From: Gammaproteobacteria bacterium
GTDB taxonomy: Bacteria; Pseudomonadota; Gammaproteobacteria; GRL18
DNA length: 6,333 nucleotides
Direction of reading: 5' to 3'
NCBI GenBank assembly: GCA_027076245.1
Contig: JALTKC010000160.1
Coordinates: 1 to 6,333 of the forward strand
Below, piece by piece: positions 1 through 5,846 of this stretch. The translations under genes and the position numbers were made by a program. Under the pieces are notes generated by a model. That model did not search any database and was not told the origin of the DNA. It worked only from the letters and a program-made list of their open reading frames with translations. Numbering within the stretch: position 1 is the first letter of the stretch; the number at the start of each line of letters is the position of its first letter.

Positions 1-593
1 GGGGTATGGGTGAACCGCTGTTAAACTTTGATAATGTGGTGCAGGCGGTACATCTGATGGTGGATGATAATGCTTATGGTCTGTCCAAACGTCGGGTCAC
101 CATCAGTACTGCCGGAGTCATTCCGGCGCTTAAACGGCTGCGTGAAGAATGTGATGTCAGCCTGGCTTTATCGTTGCACGCACCTAACGATGCCATCAGG
201 GAAAAGATAGTTCCCTTAAATAAAAAATACCCGATTAAAGAACTGCTGGATGCCTGTCGTTACTATTTTTCCGGAGATACCAAAAAGAAGCAGTTTACCA
301 TTGAATATGTTATGTTAGCGGGGATCAACGACAGTACCCGGAACGCTCATGAACTGGTGCGTTTACTGCGCAAATTACCGTGTAAAATTAACCTGATACC
401 CTTTAACCCTTTTCCGGAAAGCGATTATACTAGTTCCAGAATGGAGGTTATTAAGCAGTTCAGGGATATATTGCATAAAGCCGGTTATGTCACCATGATC
501 AGAAAAACGCGGGGAGAAGATATCGATGCGGCCTGTGGACAACTGGCAGGCAAGGTAAAAGATAAAAGTCGTCGTACAAAAGGTCATTCTTAA
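1..593 (+). CDS. rlmN: 23S rRNA (adenine2503-C2)/tRNA methyltransferase RlmN, C-terminal part (5' end outside window)
   Basis: This is the last ~196 residues of RlmN, a cytoplasmic radical-SAM enzyme that methylates C2 of A2503 in 23S rRNA and A37 in some tRNAs. The reading frame is open from the window edge, and the first complete codon (3-5) gives the Gly of the conserved GMGEPLLN segment. Further family landmarks are STAG (codons for S-T-A-G near 108-119), the SLHAPND segment, NLIPFNPFP and the C-terminal RGEDIDAACGQLAG block. The Cys of AACGQL (codon 534-536) corresponds to the Cys that is transiently methylated in catalysis (Cys355 in E. coli, from family knowledge). The 4Fe-4S CxxxCxxC motif would lie upstream, outside the window. 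E. coli RlmN is 384 residues, so about half is seen. The gene ends in TAA, followed in frame by a second TAA, and pilW begins 25 nt later with no terminator between, so co-transcription is likely. Confidence 0.97.
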   Translation, partial: GMGEPLLNFDNVVQAVHLMVDDNAYGLSKRRVTISTAGVIPALKRLREECDVSLALSLHAPNDAIREKIVPLNKKYPIKELLDACRYYFSGDTKKKQFTIEYVMLAGINDSTRNAHELVRLLRKLPCKINLIPFNPFPESDYTSSRMEVIKQFRDILHKAGYVTMIRKTRGEDIDAACGQLAGKVKDKSRRTKGHS

Positions 594-618
594 TAAAAAA
601 ACAGGGGAAAGTTTAATA

Positions 619-1416
619 ATGAAAAAATACTGGATGATTTTTGTTTCATTGCTGGTTTTAAATGGCTGTCAGAGTAATCCGGATAAATCGGCGGAAAATG
701 CCGGTTTAAGTAATCAGTACACAACAGGTGCCAGTACCAATACCTCTGCGGCAGCCATTAATACCCAGCTGGGGGCTGGCTATATTGGCAATGGGCGTTA
801 TGACCGGGCACTGCTGAAACTTAATAAAGCCATTTCTCAGGATCCAGACTATGCTCTGGCCCATAATTTCCTGGGGGTATTATACAGCCGTCTGGAACGC
901 CCGAACCTGGCGTATGAGCAGTTTGAAAAATCCGTATCCCTGGCACCGAATGATTCCACTATTTTAAATAACTACGCTATATTTTTATGTGACCAGGGTA
1001 AATATGAACAGGCGCAGCAGAAATTTAAAAAAGTCCTTAATAATCCGCTCTATGTAAAACGTGCCGGAGCCTATCAAAGTGCGGCATCCTGTGCGTTTAA
1101 AAATGATCAGGTAGAACTGGCTGAAAAGCTTTATCGTAAATCTCTGGAGCTGAATAAAAACCTGTCGGGTTCCTATCTTGGTATGGCTAAAATTTATTAT
1201 AAAAAAGGGGAGTATCAATATGCCTGGAATTACTTTAAACGTTTTGACGAGCTGGCTGTACAGACGGCAGACAGTCTCTGGTTAGGTATCAATATTTTAA
1301 ACAGCATGTCAGAACCTGACCATGATTTGCTGGCAAGTTATGAAATTCAACTCAAAAGTAAATTCCCTGATAGTAAAGAAACTCAATGGTTCTATCAGGG
1401 CAAGCAGGACTATTAA
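619..1416 (+). CDS. pilW: Type IV pilus biogenesis/stability lipoprotein PilW (PilF), TPR protein
   Basis: This 265-residue TPR lipoprotein is called PilW or PilF, the outer-membrane pilotin that promotes assembly and stability of the type IV pilus secretin PilQ. The N-terminus is a lipoprotein signal with lipobox L14-N15-G16-C17. Residue +2 is Gln rather than Asp, which fits Lol sorting to the outer membrane. A polar Ser/Thr/Asn/Ala tether (about 18-45) leads into a superhelix of about five TPR units (about 47-215) with typical G-Y/A-P spacing, such as the GNGRYDRALLKLNKAISQDP unit. C124 and C158 fall in neighbouring TPRs and could form a disulfide like that described, as I recall, for neisserial PilW; this is inference. 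The start is supported by AGGGGA at 603-608, about 10 nt upstream, and by the signal peptide. The location between rlmN and rodZ is the standard one for this gene in gammaproteobacteria. The window does not show whether a full pilus system is present. Confidence 0.93.
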   Translation: MKKYWMIFVSLLVLNGCQSNPDKSAENAGLSNQYTTGASTNTSAAAINTQLGAGYIGNGRYDRALLKLNKAISQDPDYALAHNFLGVLYSRLERPNLAYEQFEKSVSLAPNDSTILNNYAIFLCDQGKYEQAQQKFKKVLNNPLYVKRAGAYQSAASCAFKNDQVELAEKLYRKSLELNKNLSGSYLGMAKIYYKKGEYQYAWNYFKRFDELAVQTADSLWLGINILNSMSEPDHDLLASYEIQLKSKFPDSKETQWFYQGKQDY

Positions 1417-1421
1417 TTTTG
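1406..1421 (+). promoter_or_regulatory. Ribosome binding site and TTG start that set the rodZ N-terminus
   Basis: AGGA at 1406-1409, inside the last pilW codons, lies 9 nt before a TTG at 1419-1421, just after the pilW TAA (1414-1416). The only in-frame ATG is at 1386. It would add 11 residues (MVLSGQAGLLI) that are merely the pilW C-terminal codons read in another frame. The TTG is therefore the preferred start, with translation probably coupled to termination of pilW. Confidence 0.7.
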
Positions 1422-2489
1422 GAAAAACAAGAAGAAAAACAAGAAATTAAAGATATTATTGCCAATAGGGAAGAGGGGTACGGCTTTCAGTTAAAGGCGG
1501 CCAGGAATGCACAGAACCTGTCAACGACTGAAGTAGCCAGAGAATTAAGACTGGATGAAAAAATTATTATAGCACTGGAAAGTGAAGATCAGAGCAGTTT
1601 GCCGGTATCGGCCTTTGTGTGCGGTTATATTCGTAATTATGCGCGTTTTTTAAATATTCAGCCGGAACCCCTGGTCGACTATTATAAGCGCGAATACCGT
1701 TCCAACTGCAGTGATCCGGAACTTAAAATAACCCGGGGAAAGGATATAAAAGGGCATACTGAAAAGCCGGCTTTTATTGTACCGGTTATCGGAATTACTA
1801 TCGCTGTACTATTACTCTTTGGCGGCTGGCAGTTATGGCAATATGTTTCCAGTGAATACTTTAATAAAGAACTGAATACAGAACTGAGTAAACCCCAGGA
1901 TACAGGCGGCTCCTCTCTTACTCCCATAGCAGAATCCAGTGAACAAACGGTTATGGATGAAGATCCATCACAGTTGAGCCTGCCGGAACCGGACAGGGAC
2001 AGTATTCTGCCCCTGCCTGATACGGCTGCAGAGCAGACAGATAAAGCCGGGTCGCTCACGGCTGAACCGGCAACAGCAGTTGATACAACGGCGGATACCG
2101 ATGAAGCGGATCGGCAGAAAAATGCTGCAGTGGTCAGTAGTGAAACAAAAACATCAACGGCAGACAGGGGCCAGCAGGCGGCTGCAGTCAATTCTGAAAC
2201 CGGTACAGCACAGCAGTCCGAAAGTGTACAGGCAGAACCAGTGCCTGTCAGCCAGGATCTGTATCTGCAGTTTAACGGTGATTCCTGGGTGGTTATTAAA
2301 GATGCCACGGGTAAAAAGCTGGCCACAGGACTGAAACGTGCGGGTCAAACCCTTAATCTTAAGGGACAGCCCCCTTATAATTTGTTTTTAGGCAATGGCC
2401 GGGTGGTCGATGTCAGTATTCACGGCAAAAAATATGATCATTCCCGCTATATAAATAACAAAAATATTGCTCGTTTTAGTGTAGAATAG
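1419..2489 (+). CDS. rodZ: Cytoskeleton protein RodZ (HTH domain, one membrane span, periplasmic DUF4115)
   Basis: RodZ is a bitopic inner-membrane protein that anchors MreB filaments and couples them to the elongasome to maintain rod shape. With the TTG start it has 356 residues. A cytoplasmic Xre-like helix-turn-helix domain covers about 22-92 (FQLKAARNAQNLSTTEVA, then RLDEKIIIALE and AFVCGYIRNYARFL). It binds MreB in E. coli rather than acting as a classical repressor. A single membrane span lies at about 117-139 (PAFIVPVIGITIAVLLLFGG). A long low-complexity periplasmic linker rich in Ala, Thr, Ser, Glu, Asp and Pro covers about 144-279. The C-terminal DUF4115 beta domain covers about 280-356, with the typical DSWVVIKDATGKKL and PPYNLFLGN signatures. 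The length compares well with E. coli RodZ (337 residues). An alternative ATG start at 1386 would overlap pilW and is disfavoured. The gene follows pilW by 2 nt, so both are probably in one transcript. Unlike in many relatives, ispG does not follow. Confidence 0.93.
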   Translation: MEKQEEKQEIKDIIANREEGYGFQLKAARNAQNLSTTEVARELRLDEKIIIALESEDQSSLPVSAFVCGYIRNYARFLNIQPEPLVDYYKREYRSNCSDPELKITRGKDIKGHTEKPAFIVPVIGITIAVLLLFGGWQLWQYVSSEYFNKELNTELSKPQDTGGSSLTPIAESSEQTVMDEDPSQLSLPEPDRDSILPLPDTAAEQTDKAGSLTAEPATAVDTTADTDEADRQKNAAVVSSETKTSTADRGQQAAAVNSETGTAQQSESVQAEPVPVSQDLYLQFNGDSWVVIKDATGKKLATGLKRAGQTLNLKGQPPYNLFLGNGRVVDVSIHGKKYDHSRYINNKNIARFSVE

Positions 2490-2493
2490 GCAG

Positions 2494-2523
2494 TTTTCTT
2501 AATAGCAATTTTCTTAATAGCAA
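2494..2523 (+). repeat. Perfect 15-bp tandem duplication in the rodZ-hisS spacer
   Basis: TTTTCTTAATAGCAA occurs at 2494-2508 and again at 2509-2523 with no mismatch and no gap. The flanking bases break the period on both sides, so there are exactly two copies. They fill 30 of the 50 nt between rodZ and hisS and end 16 nt before the hisS TTG. The simplest explanation is a recent slippage duplication. The copies lie upstream of the AGGA ribosome-binding site, so they would change only leader length and not the start region. Confidence 0.95.
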
Positions 2524-2529
2524 GTGTTC

Positions 2530-2542
2530 AGGAACTATTTTG
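2530..2542 (+). promoter_or_regulatory. Ribosome binding site and TTG start of hisS
   Basis: AGGA at 2530-2533 is 6 nt before the TTG at 2540-2542. The next in-frame ATG (2570-2572) encodes the Met inside the conserved RGMND motif of HisRS. Starting there would remove the IQSIRG segment that belongs to the family fold. The TTG is therefore the real start. Confidence 0.85.
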
Positions 2543-3823
2543 GCCGACAAGATACAATCCATTCGCGGGATGAATGATATCCTGCCTGATGAAACCCCGG
2601 CGTGGCAATTTATAGAGTCCCGTCTGCGTCAGCTGCTTAAAAGCTACAACTACGACGAAATCCGTTTCCCTATTGTAGAAAAAACCGCCCTGTTTAAACG
2701 CTCCATAGGCGAAGTTACGGATATTGTTGAAAAAGAAATGTATACCTTTGAGGATCGTAATGGCGACAGCCTTACCCTCAGACCCGAAGGTACCGCTGTC
2801 TGTGTTCGGGCCGGTATCCAGAATGGACTGCTGGTCAATCAGCAGCAACGTTTATGGTATATAGGCCCCATGTTTCGACATGAGCGTCCGCAAAAAGGCC
2901 GTTATCGTCAGTTCCACCAACTGGGTGTTGAAGTGTTTGGCCTGTCCACTCCGGATATTGACGCGGAACTGATCATGATGAGTGCCCGTTTCTGGAAAAT
3001 GCTCGGGCTGCAGGACTCCGTAACACTGCAGTTAAACAGTCTGGGCACCGCACAGGCACGGGAACAGTATCGTTCCGTACTGGTGGATTATCTTCAGCAG
3101 CATAGTGAACTGCTTGATGAAGACAGTCAACGTCGTTTACAAACCAATCCACTGCGTATTCTGGACAGTAAAAATCCGGCCATGCAGGAGATGATTGAAC
3201 AGGCTCCACGTTTAATGGAACATCTGGATGATGAATCCAGGCAGCACTTTGCAGACTTATGCGCCTATCTGGACAGTGTTGGAATTGCTTATGAAATTAA
3301 TACCCGTCTGGTACGCGGACTGGATTATTACAACCGTACCGTATTTGAATGGGTAACAGACAAACTGGGTGCGCAGGGTACAGTTTGTGCCGGCGGCCGT
3401 TATGACGGGCTGGTCAAACAGCTCGGCGGACGGGAAACGCCTGCCGTCGGGTTTGCCATGGGGCTGGAGCGTCTAGTGCTGCTGGTGCAGCAGGAACAAC
3501 TGCAAAAGTATGTCAAGCAGCCTCATGCGGTATTATTAATGATGGGCGAACGGGCACAGGCGGCCGGACTGGCACTTTCAGAACAACTGCGTGACGCCTT
3601 GCCGGACATTCGTATTTTTAATATTTGTGGCGGCGGCAGTTTTAAGAGTCAGATGAAACGGGCGGATAAAAGCCAGGCAGATATTGCCCTTATTCTGGGC
3701 GATGATGAACTGGACAAACAGCTCATTACGGTCAAATACCTGCGTCATAAGGCTGAAGATAAACCGCAGCAGGAAAGCCTGTCTCAGGGACAGCTGATTG
3801 ACCTATTAAAAACCCGATTGTAA
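2540..3823 (+). CDS. hisS: Histidine--tRNA ligase HisRS
   Basis: HisRS is a homodimeric class IIa aminoacyl-tRNA synthetase in the cytoplasm that activates histidine with ATP and charges tRNA-His. The 427-residue product is essentially full length (E. coli has 424). The catalytic core shows IQSIRGMNDILPDE near the N-terminus and the TLRPEGT loop (79-85). Motif 2 has F112-R113-H114-E115 followed by RPQKGRYRQFHQLGVE. The HisA loop LVRGLDYYNRTVFE (257-270) carries the catalytic Arg259, HisB is AGGRYDGL (284-291), and motif 3 is VGFAMGLERL with Arg311. The anticodon-binding domain covers about 328-427 and includes GGGSFKSQMKRAD. No key residue is missing. The start is TTG with AGGA 6 nt upstream. 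The downstream neighbours yfgM, bamB and der follow the standard gammaproteobacterial order, while ispG, the usual upstream neighbour, is absent. Confidence 0.98.
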   Translation: MADKIQSIRGMNDILPDETPAWQFIESRLRQLLKSYNYDEIRFPIVEKTALFKRSIGEVTDIVEKEMYTFEDRNGDSLTLRPEGTAVCVRAGIQNGLLVNQQQRLWYIGPMFRHERPQKGRYRQFHQLGVEVFGLSTPDIDAELIMMSARFWKMLGLQDSVTLQLNSLGTAQAREQYRSVLVDYLQQHSELLDEDSQRRLQTNPLRILDSKNPAMQEMIEQAPRLMEHLDDESRQHFADLCAYLDSVGIAYEINTRLVRGLDYYNRTVFEWVTDKLGAQGTVCAGGRYDGLVKQLGGRETPAVGFAMGLERLVLLVQQEQLQKYVKQPHAVLLMMGERAQAAGLALSEQLRDALPDIRIFNICGGGSFKSQMKRADKSQADIALILGDDELDKQLITVKYLRHKAEDKPQQESLSQGQLIDLLKTRL

Positions 3824-3839
3824 TAACAGATTGTAATAA
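3816..3839 (+). repeat. 11-bp direct repeat spanning the hisS stop codon
   Basis: GATTGTAATAA is present at 3816-3826 and 3829-3839, separated by two bases. The first copy contains the final hisS codons and its TAA (3821-3823). The second copy lies in the spacer. This looks like a short duplication of the gene end and has no evident function. Confidence 0.8.
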
Positions 3840-3848
3840 ATAATCTGT
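3826..3848 (+). repeat. Weak inverted repeat in the hisS-yfgM spacer
   Basis: ACAGATT (3826-3832) and AATCTGT (3842-3848) are exact reverse complements separated by a 9-nt AT-rich loop. The stem is only 7 bp and mostly A-T, and no T-run follows, so it does not qualify as an intrinsic terminator. It could be a weak RNA hairpin, a protein-binding site or chance. The first arm overlaps the second copy of the direct repeat there. Confidence 0.4.
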
Positions 3849-3889
3849 AACGAAAATAAGTTTACAAAAATGCTTTAACGGAGCAATAA

Positions 3890-4519
3890 ATGGACACATA
3901 CGAAACAGAAGAACAACAGGTAGAAGCCATAAAAAAGTGGTGGCAGGAAAATTATAAAATGGTGATCGGCCTGCTGATTATCGGCCTGGGCTCCATTGTC
4001 GGCATTCAGCAATGGAAACAGAATAAACAGCTTGAAGCCATGACCGCCTCTATGGAATACGATCATATTTTGCAGCAGGTCAGTAACAATGTTCAGCAGC
4101 CCATTGACAAACCGGTGGATACCTTATTAAACGAATACGCGGATTATCCCTATGCTGCCCTGTCTGCCATGCTGGAAGCTAAAAAATGGGTGGATGAAGG
4201 TAAACTGGCTGAAGCTGAAGCAAAATACCAGTGGGTTATTGATAAAAGTAATAGTAACAGTCTTAAGCATATTGCCCGAATCCGACTGGCCACCTTAATG
4301 TCGGCTCAGGGCAAAAATGAGCAGGCGTTAAAAGTGCTGGATGTCGAGCAGGGCCGCTTTAAGCCCAATTATCTGGAGGTAAAAGGCGATATTCTGGTAG
4401 CTCTAAACCGTATTAATGAAGCCAGAGCGGCTTATGATCAGGCCCTACAGGCTTACGCCGCTATCGGGGCTAATGCCCAGATCCTTAAAATTAAACGTAA
4501 TGATTTAGGAAATTCATAA
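3890..4519 (+). CDS. yfgM: YfgM family ancillary SecYEG translocon subunit (TPR_21 protein)
   Basis: The 209-residue product has the YfgM layout. A short charged cytoplasmic N-terminus (about 1-23, with EEQQVEAIKKWWQENY) is followed by one membrane span at about 24-40 (MVIGLLIIGLGSIVGI) and a periplasmic TPR-like domain (about 45-205) with helical repeats such as KLAEAEAKYQWVIDKS and GKNEQALKVLDVEQG. In E. coli YfgM associates with SecYEG and the periplasmic chaperone PpiD and helps hand translocated proteins to periplasmic chaperones; that role is taken from the family. Lys residues before the span and none just inside it give an N-in orientation. GGAG at 3880-3883 lies 6 nt before the ATG. 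Its stop codon shares one base with the bamB start, so the two envelope-biogenesis genes are probably translationally coupled. Confidence 0.93.
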   Translation: MDTYETEEQQVEAIKKWWQENYKMVIGLLIIGLGSIVGIQQWKQNKQLEAMTASMEYDHILQQVSNNVQQPIDKPVDTLLNEYADYPYAALSAMLEAKKWVDEGKLAEAEAKYQWVIDKSNSNSLKHIARIRLATLMSAQGKNEQALKVLDVEQGRFKPNYLEVKGDILVALNRINEARAAYDQALQAYAAIGANAQILKIKRNDLGNS

Positions 4520-5673
4520 TGAAGCGGATGCTGTCTTTTGTTGTTGTACTGCTGGCCAGTGTCCTGTTAAACGGCTGCGGTATTTTTAGCGGAGAGGATA
4601 ATTCCATTCCGCCTACTGAACTGCAGGACATTAATGAAACCGCTCAAGTTGCTCAACAGTGGAGTAAAAACGTCGGTGTCGGACTGGATGAAGCCATGCT
4701 CAACCTTAAACCGGCCATTGTCGATTATGATATTTACACTGTTGACCGGGAAGGTCAGGTCACTGCTCTGAACCTTGAAAACGGGGCTGTTAAATGGCAG
4801 GTAGAACTGGAAACCGAAATCACCGGCGGTGTCGGTGCCGGCGAGGGTATAGTCGTTGTCGGCAACAGCAGGGGAGAAGTTATTGTTCTGGATGCTGAAA
4901 ACGGCAGTGAACTATGGCGCAAACAGCTCAGCAGCGTTATGTTATCAGCGCCCTTAATTCAGGACCAGTACCTGGTTGTGCGTACCGGTGATGGCCGACT
5001 GTACGGTCTGGATATTAATAATGGCGGTCAGTTATGGGTGTATGATCGAGGGGTACCTGTACTGACCTTAAGGGGCAACAGCAGCCCCATTATCGGTGGC
5101 CGGGAGCTGGTGTTTACCGGTTTTGACAGCGGTAAAGTAGCCGCAGTAGGGGTTAAACATGGCCGGCTGTTATGGGAGGCCAATGCGTCTGTTCCCCGAG
5201 GGCGCTCCGATCTGGAACGTCTGGTGGATATCGATGCCAACCTTATTCTGATAGGTCGGGCATTGTATGCCGTAACCTACCAGGGACAGATTGTTGCCAT
5301 TGATGCCCTGGAAGGTGAAGTCCTCTGGGCCAAGGAAATGTCTTCCTATGCCGGTATGACTTCAGATGAGCGCCATATTTATGTCACTGATTCTGACAGT
5401 AATCTCTGGGCGGTTGACCGGGTAACCGGTGATTTTCTCTGGAAACAGGACAAACTGGCTTACCGTAAAGTAACGGCGCCAGTAGTGGTTGATGACTATG
5501 TAGTCGTAGGCGATTTTGAAGGCTATATCCACGTCCTCTCCACCCAGGACGGCGAACTGATAGGCCGGGAAAAAATAGACAGCGACGGCTTCCATGTCCA
5601 GCCCCTGATAGATGCCGGCACCATCTATTTCTACGGCAATGGTGGCGACTTAACTGCTTTACGAATAAAATAA
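4519..5673 (+). CDS. bamB: Outer membrane protein assembly factor BamB (beta-propeller lipoprotein)
   Basis: BamB is a lipoprotein of the BAM complex that binds the periplasmic POTRA domains of BamA and aids insertion of beta-barrel proteins. The 384-residue product (E. coli 392) begins with a lipoprotein signal ending in lipobox L17-N18-G19-C20. Residue +2 is Gly, compatible with outer-membrane sorting. The rest is an eight-bladed propeller of PQQ-like repeats, visible as recurring ALNLENGAVKWQ, VLDAENGSELWRK, GLDINNGGQLW, AIDALEGEVLWAK and AVDRVTGDFLWKQ units. The BamA-contact region is conserved. LTLRG at 182-186 matches the E. coli 192-195 loop, and D237 and D239 in ERLVDID match the second contact loop (E. 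coli Asp246/Asp248, from memory). AGGA at 4507-4510 is 8 nt before the ATG, which overlaps the yfgM stop as TAATG. No convincing terminator follows the TAA. Confidence 0.97.
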   Translation: MKRMLSFVVVLLASVLLNGCGIFSGEDNSIPPTELQDINETAQVAQQWSKNVGVGLDEAMLNLKPAIVDYDIYTVDREGQVTALNLENGAVKWQVELETEITGGVGAGEGIVVVGNSRGEVIVLDAENGSELWRKQLSSVMLSAPLIQDQYLVVRTGDGRLYGLDINNGGQLWVYDRGVPVLTLRGNSSPIIGGRELVFTGFDSGKVAAVGVKHGRLLWEANASVPRGRSDLERLVDIDANLILIGRALYAVTYQGQIVAIDALEGEVLWAKEMSSYAGMTSDERHIYVTDSDSNLWAVDRVTGDFLWKQDKLAYRKVTAPVVVDDYVVVGDFEGYIHVLSTQDGELIGREKIDSDGFHVQPLIDAGTIYFYGNGGDLTALRIK

Positions 5674-5694
5674 AGTCACTAAAAAAGACACTAA

Positions 5695-5707
5695 TCTGTT
5701 GAACAGA
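5695..5707 (+). repeat. 13-bp palindrome overlapping the candidate der -35 box
   Basis: TCTGTT (5695-5700), a central G, and AACAGA (5702-5707) form a perfect 6+1+6 palindrome. As RNA it could form only a 5-bp stem with a 3-nt loop and no T-run follows, so a terminator is unlikely. It covers the candidate -35 hexamer completely, the position expected of a repressor operator. No regulator is recognised, and a palindrome of this size could arise by chance. Confidence 0.4.
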
Positions 5708-5727
5708 AACAATACGCCTTTTACAAT
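5699..5727 (+). promoter_or_regulatory. Candidate sigma70 promoter for der
   Basis: TTGAAC at 5699-5704 (4 of 6 to TTGACA) and TACAAT at 5722-5727 (5 of 6 to TATAAT) are separated by exactly 17 bp. Transcription would be expected to begin around 5733-5735, at the first units of the heptamer array. The site lies in the longest spacer of the window, upstream of der. The prediction rests on sequence match only. Confidence 0.5.
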
Positions 5728-5730
5728 CAT

Positions 5731-5816
5731 CTGAACGCTGAACGCTGAACGCTGAACGCTGAACGCTGAACGCTGAACGCTGAACGCTGAACGCTGAACG
5801 CTGAACGCTGAACGCT
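5731..5816 (+). repeat. Heptanucleotide tandem array, twelve perfect GAACGCT units
   Basis: Twelve identical 7-bp units run without a mismatch from 5733 to 5816, preceded by a two-base partial unit (CT, 5731-5732). The array lies between bamB and der and ends 30 nt before the der ATG. It is AT-poor compared with its AT-rich flanks. On the + strand the unit is not self-complementary, so an RNA copy should be largely unstructured. TGA occurs once per 21 nt in every forward frame, so it cannot be translated in that direction. Perfect identity of all units suggests recent expansion or homogenisation by slippage, making it a likely length-variable locus. Because it is non-coding, changes in copy number could alter leader length but not a reading frame. 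Confidence 0.98.
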
Positions 5817-5846
5817 TAATCCAATATTTGAGTAAACAACCAATTC

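Noticed and set aside
341..347. Single GAACGCT inside rlmN, identical to the array unit
   Set aside because: A lone 7-mer in coding sequence is expected by chance, and there is no adjacent repeat.
1386..1418. ATG-initiated 11-residue N-terminal extension of RodZ
   Set aside because: The codons overlap the end of pilW in another frame and show no RodZ-like sequence. The TTG at 1419 has a well-spaced AGGA and follows the pilW stop directly.
2353..2381. Possible promoter inside the end of rodZ (TTAATC, 17 bp, TATAAT)
   Set aside because: The -10 is perfect, but the -35 matches only 3 of 6 and the site lies in the conserved DUF4115 coding region. AT-rich coding sequence readily gives such matches.
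3831..3859. Possible promoter upstream of yfgM (TTGTAA, 17 bp, AAATAA)
   Set aside because: Both boxes are weak, and yfgM can be transcribed from upstream because no terminator is evident after hisS.
3841..5699. Shared 8-mer TAATCTGT in the hisS-yfgM spacer (3841-3848) and the bamB-der spacer (5692-5699)
   Set aside because: One shared 8-mer between two AT-rich spacers of this length is not surprising by chance, and no regulator is known to me for it.
5675..5707. Possible intrinsic terminator after bamB
   Set aside because: The only stems are a 3-bp pairing around the A-run and the short palindrome at 5695-5707. Neither is GC-rich or followed directly by a T-run.
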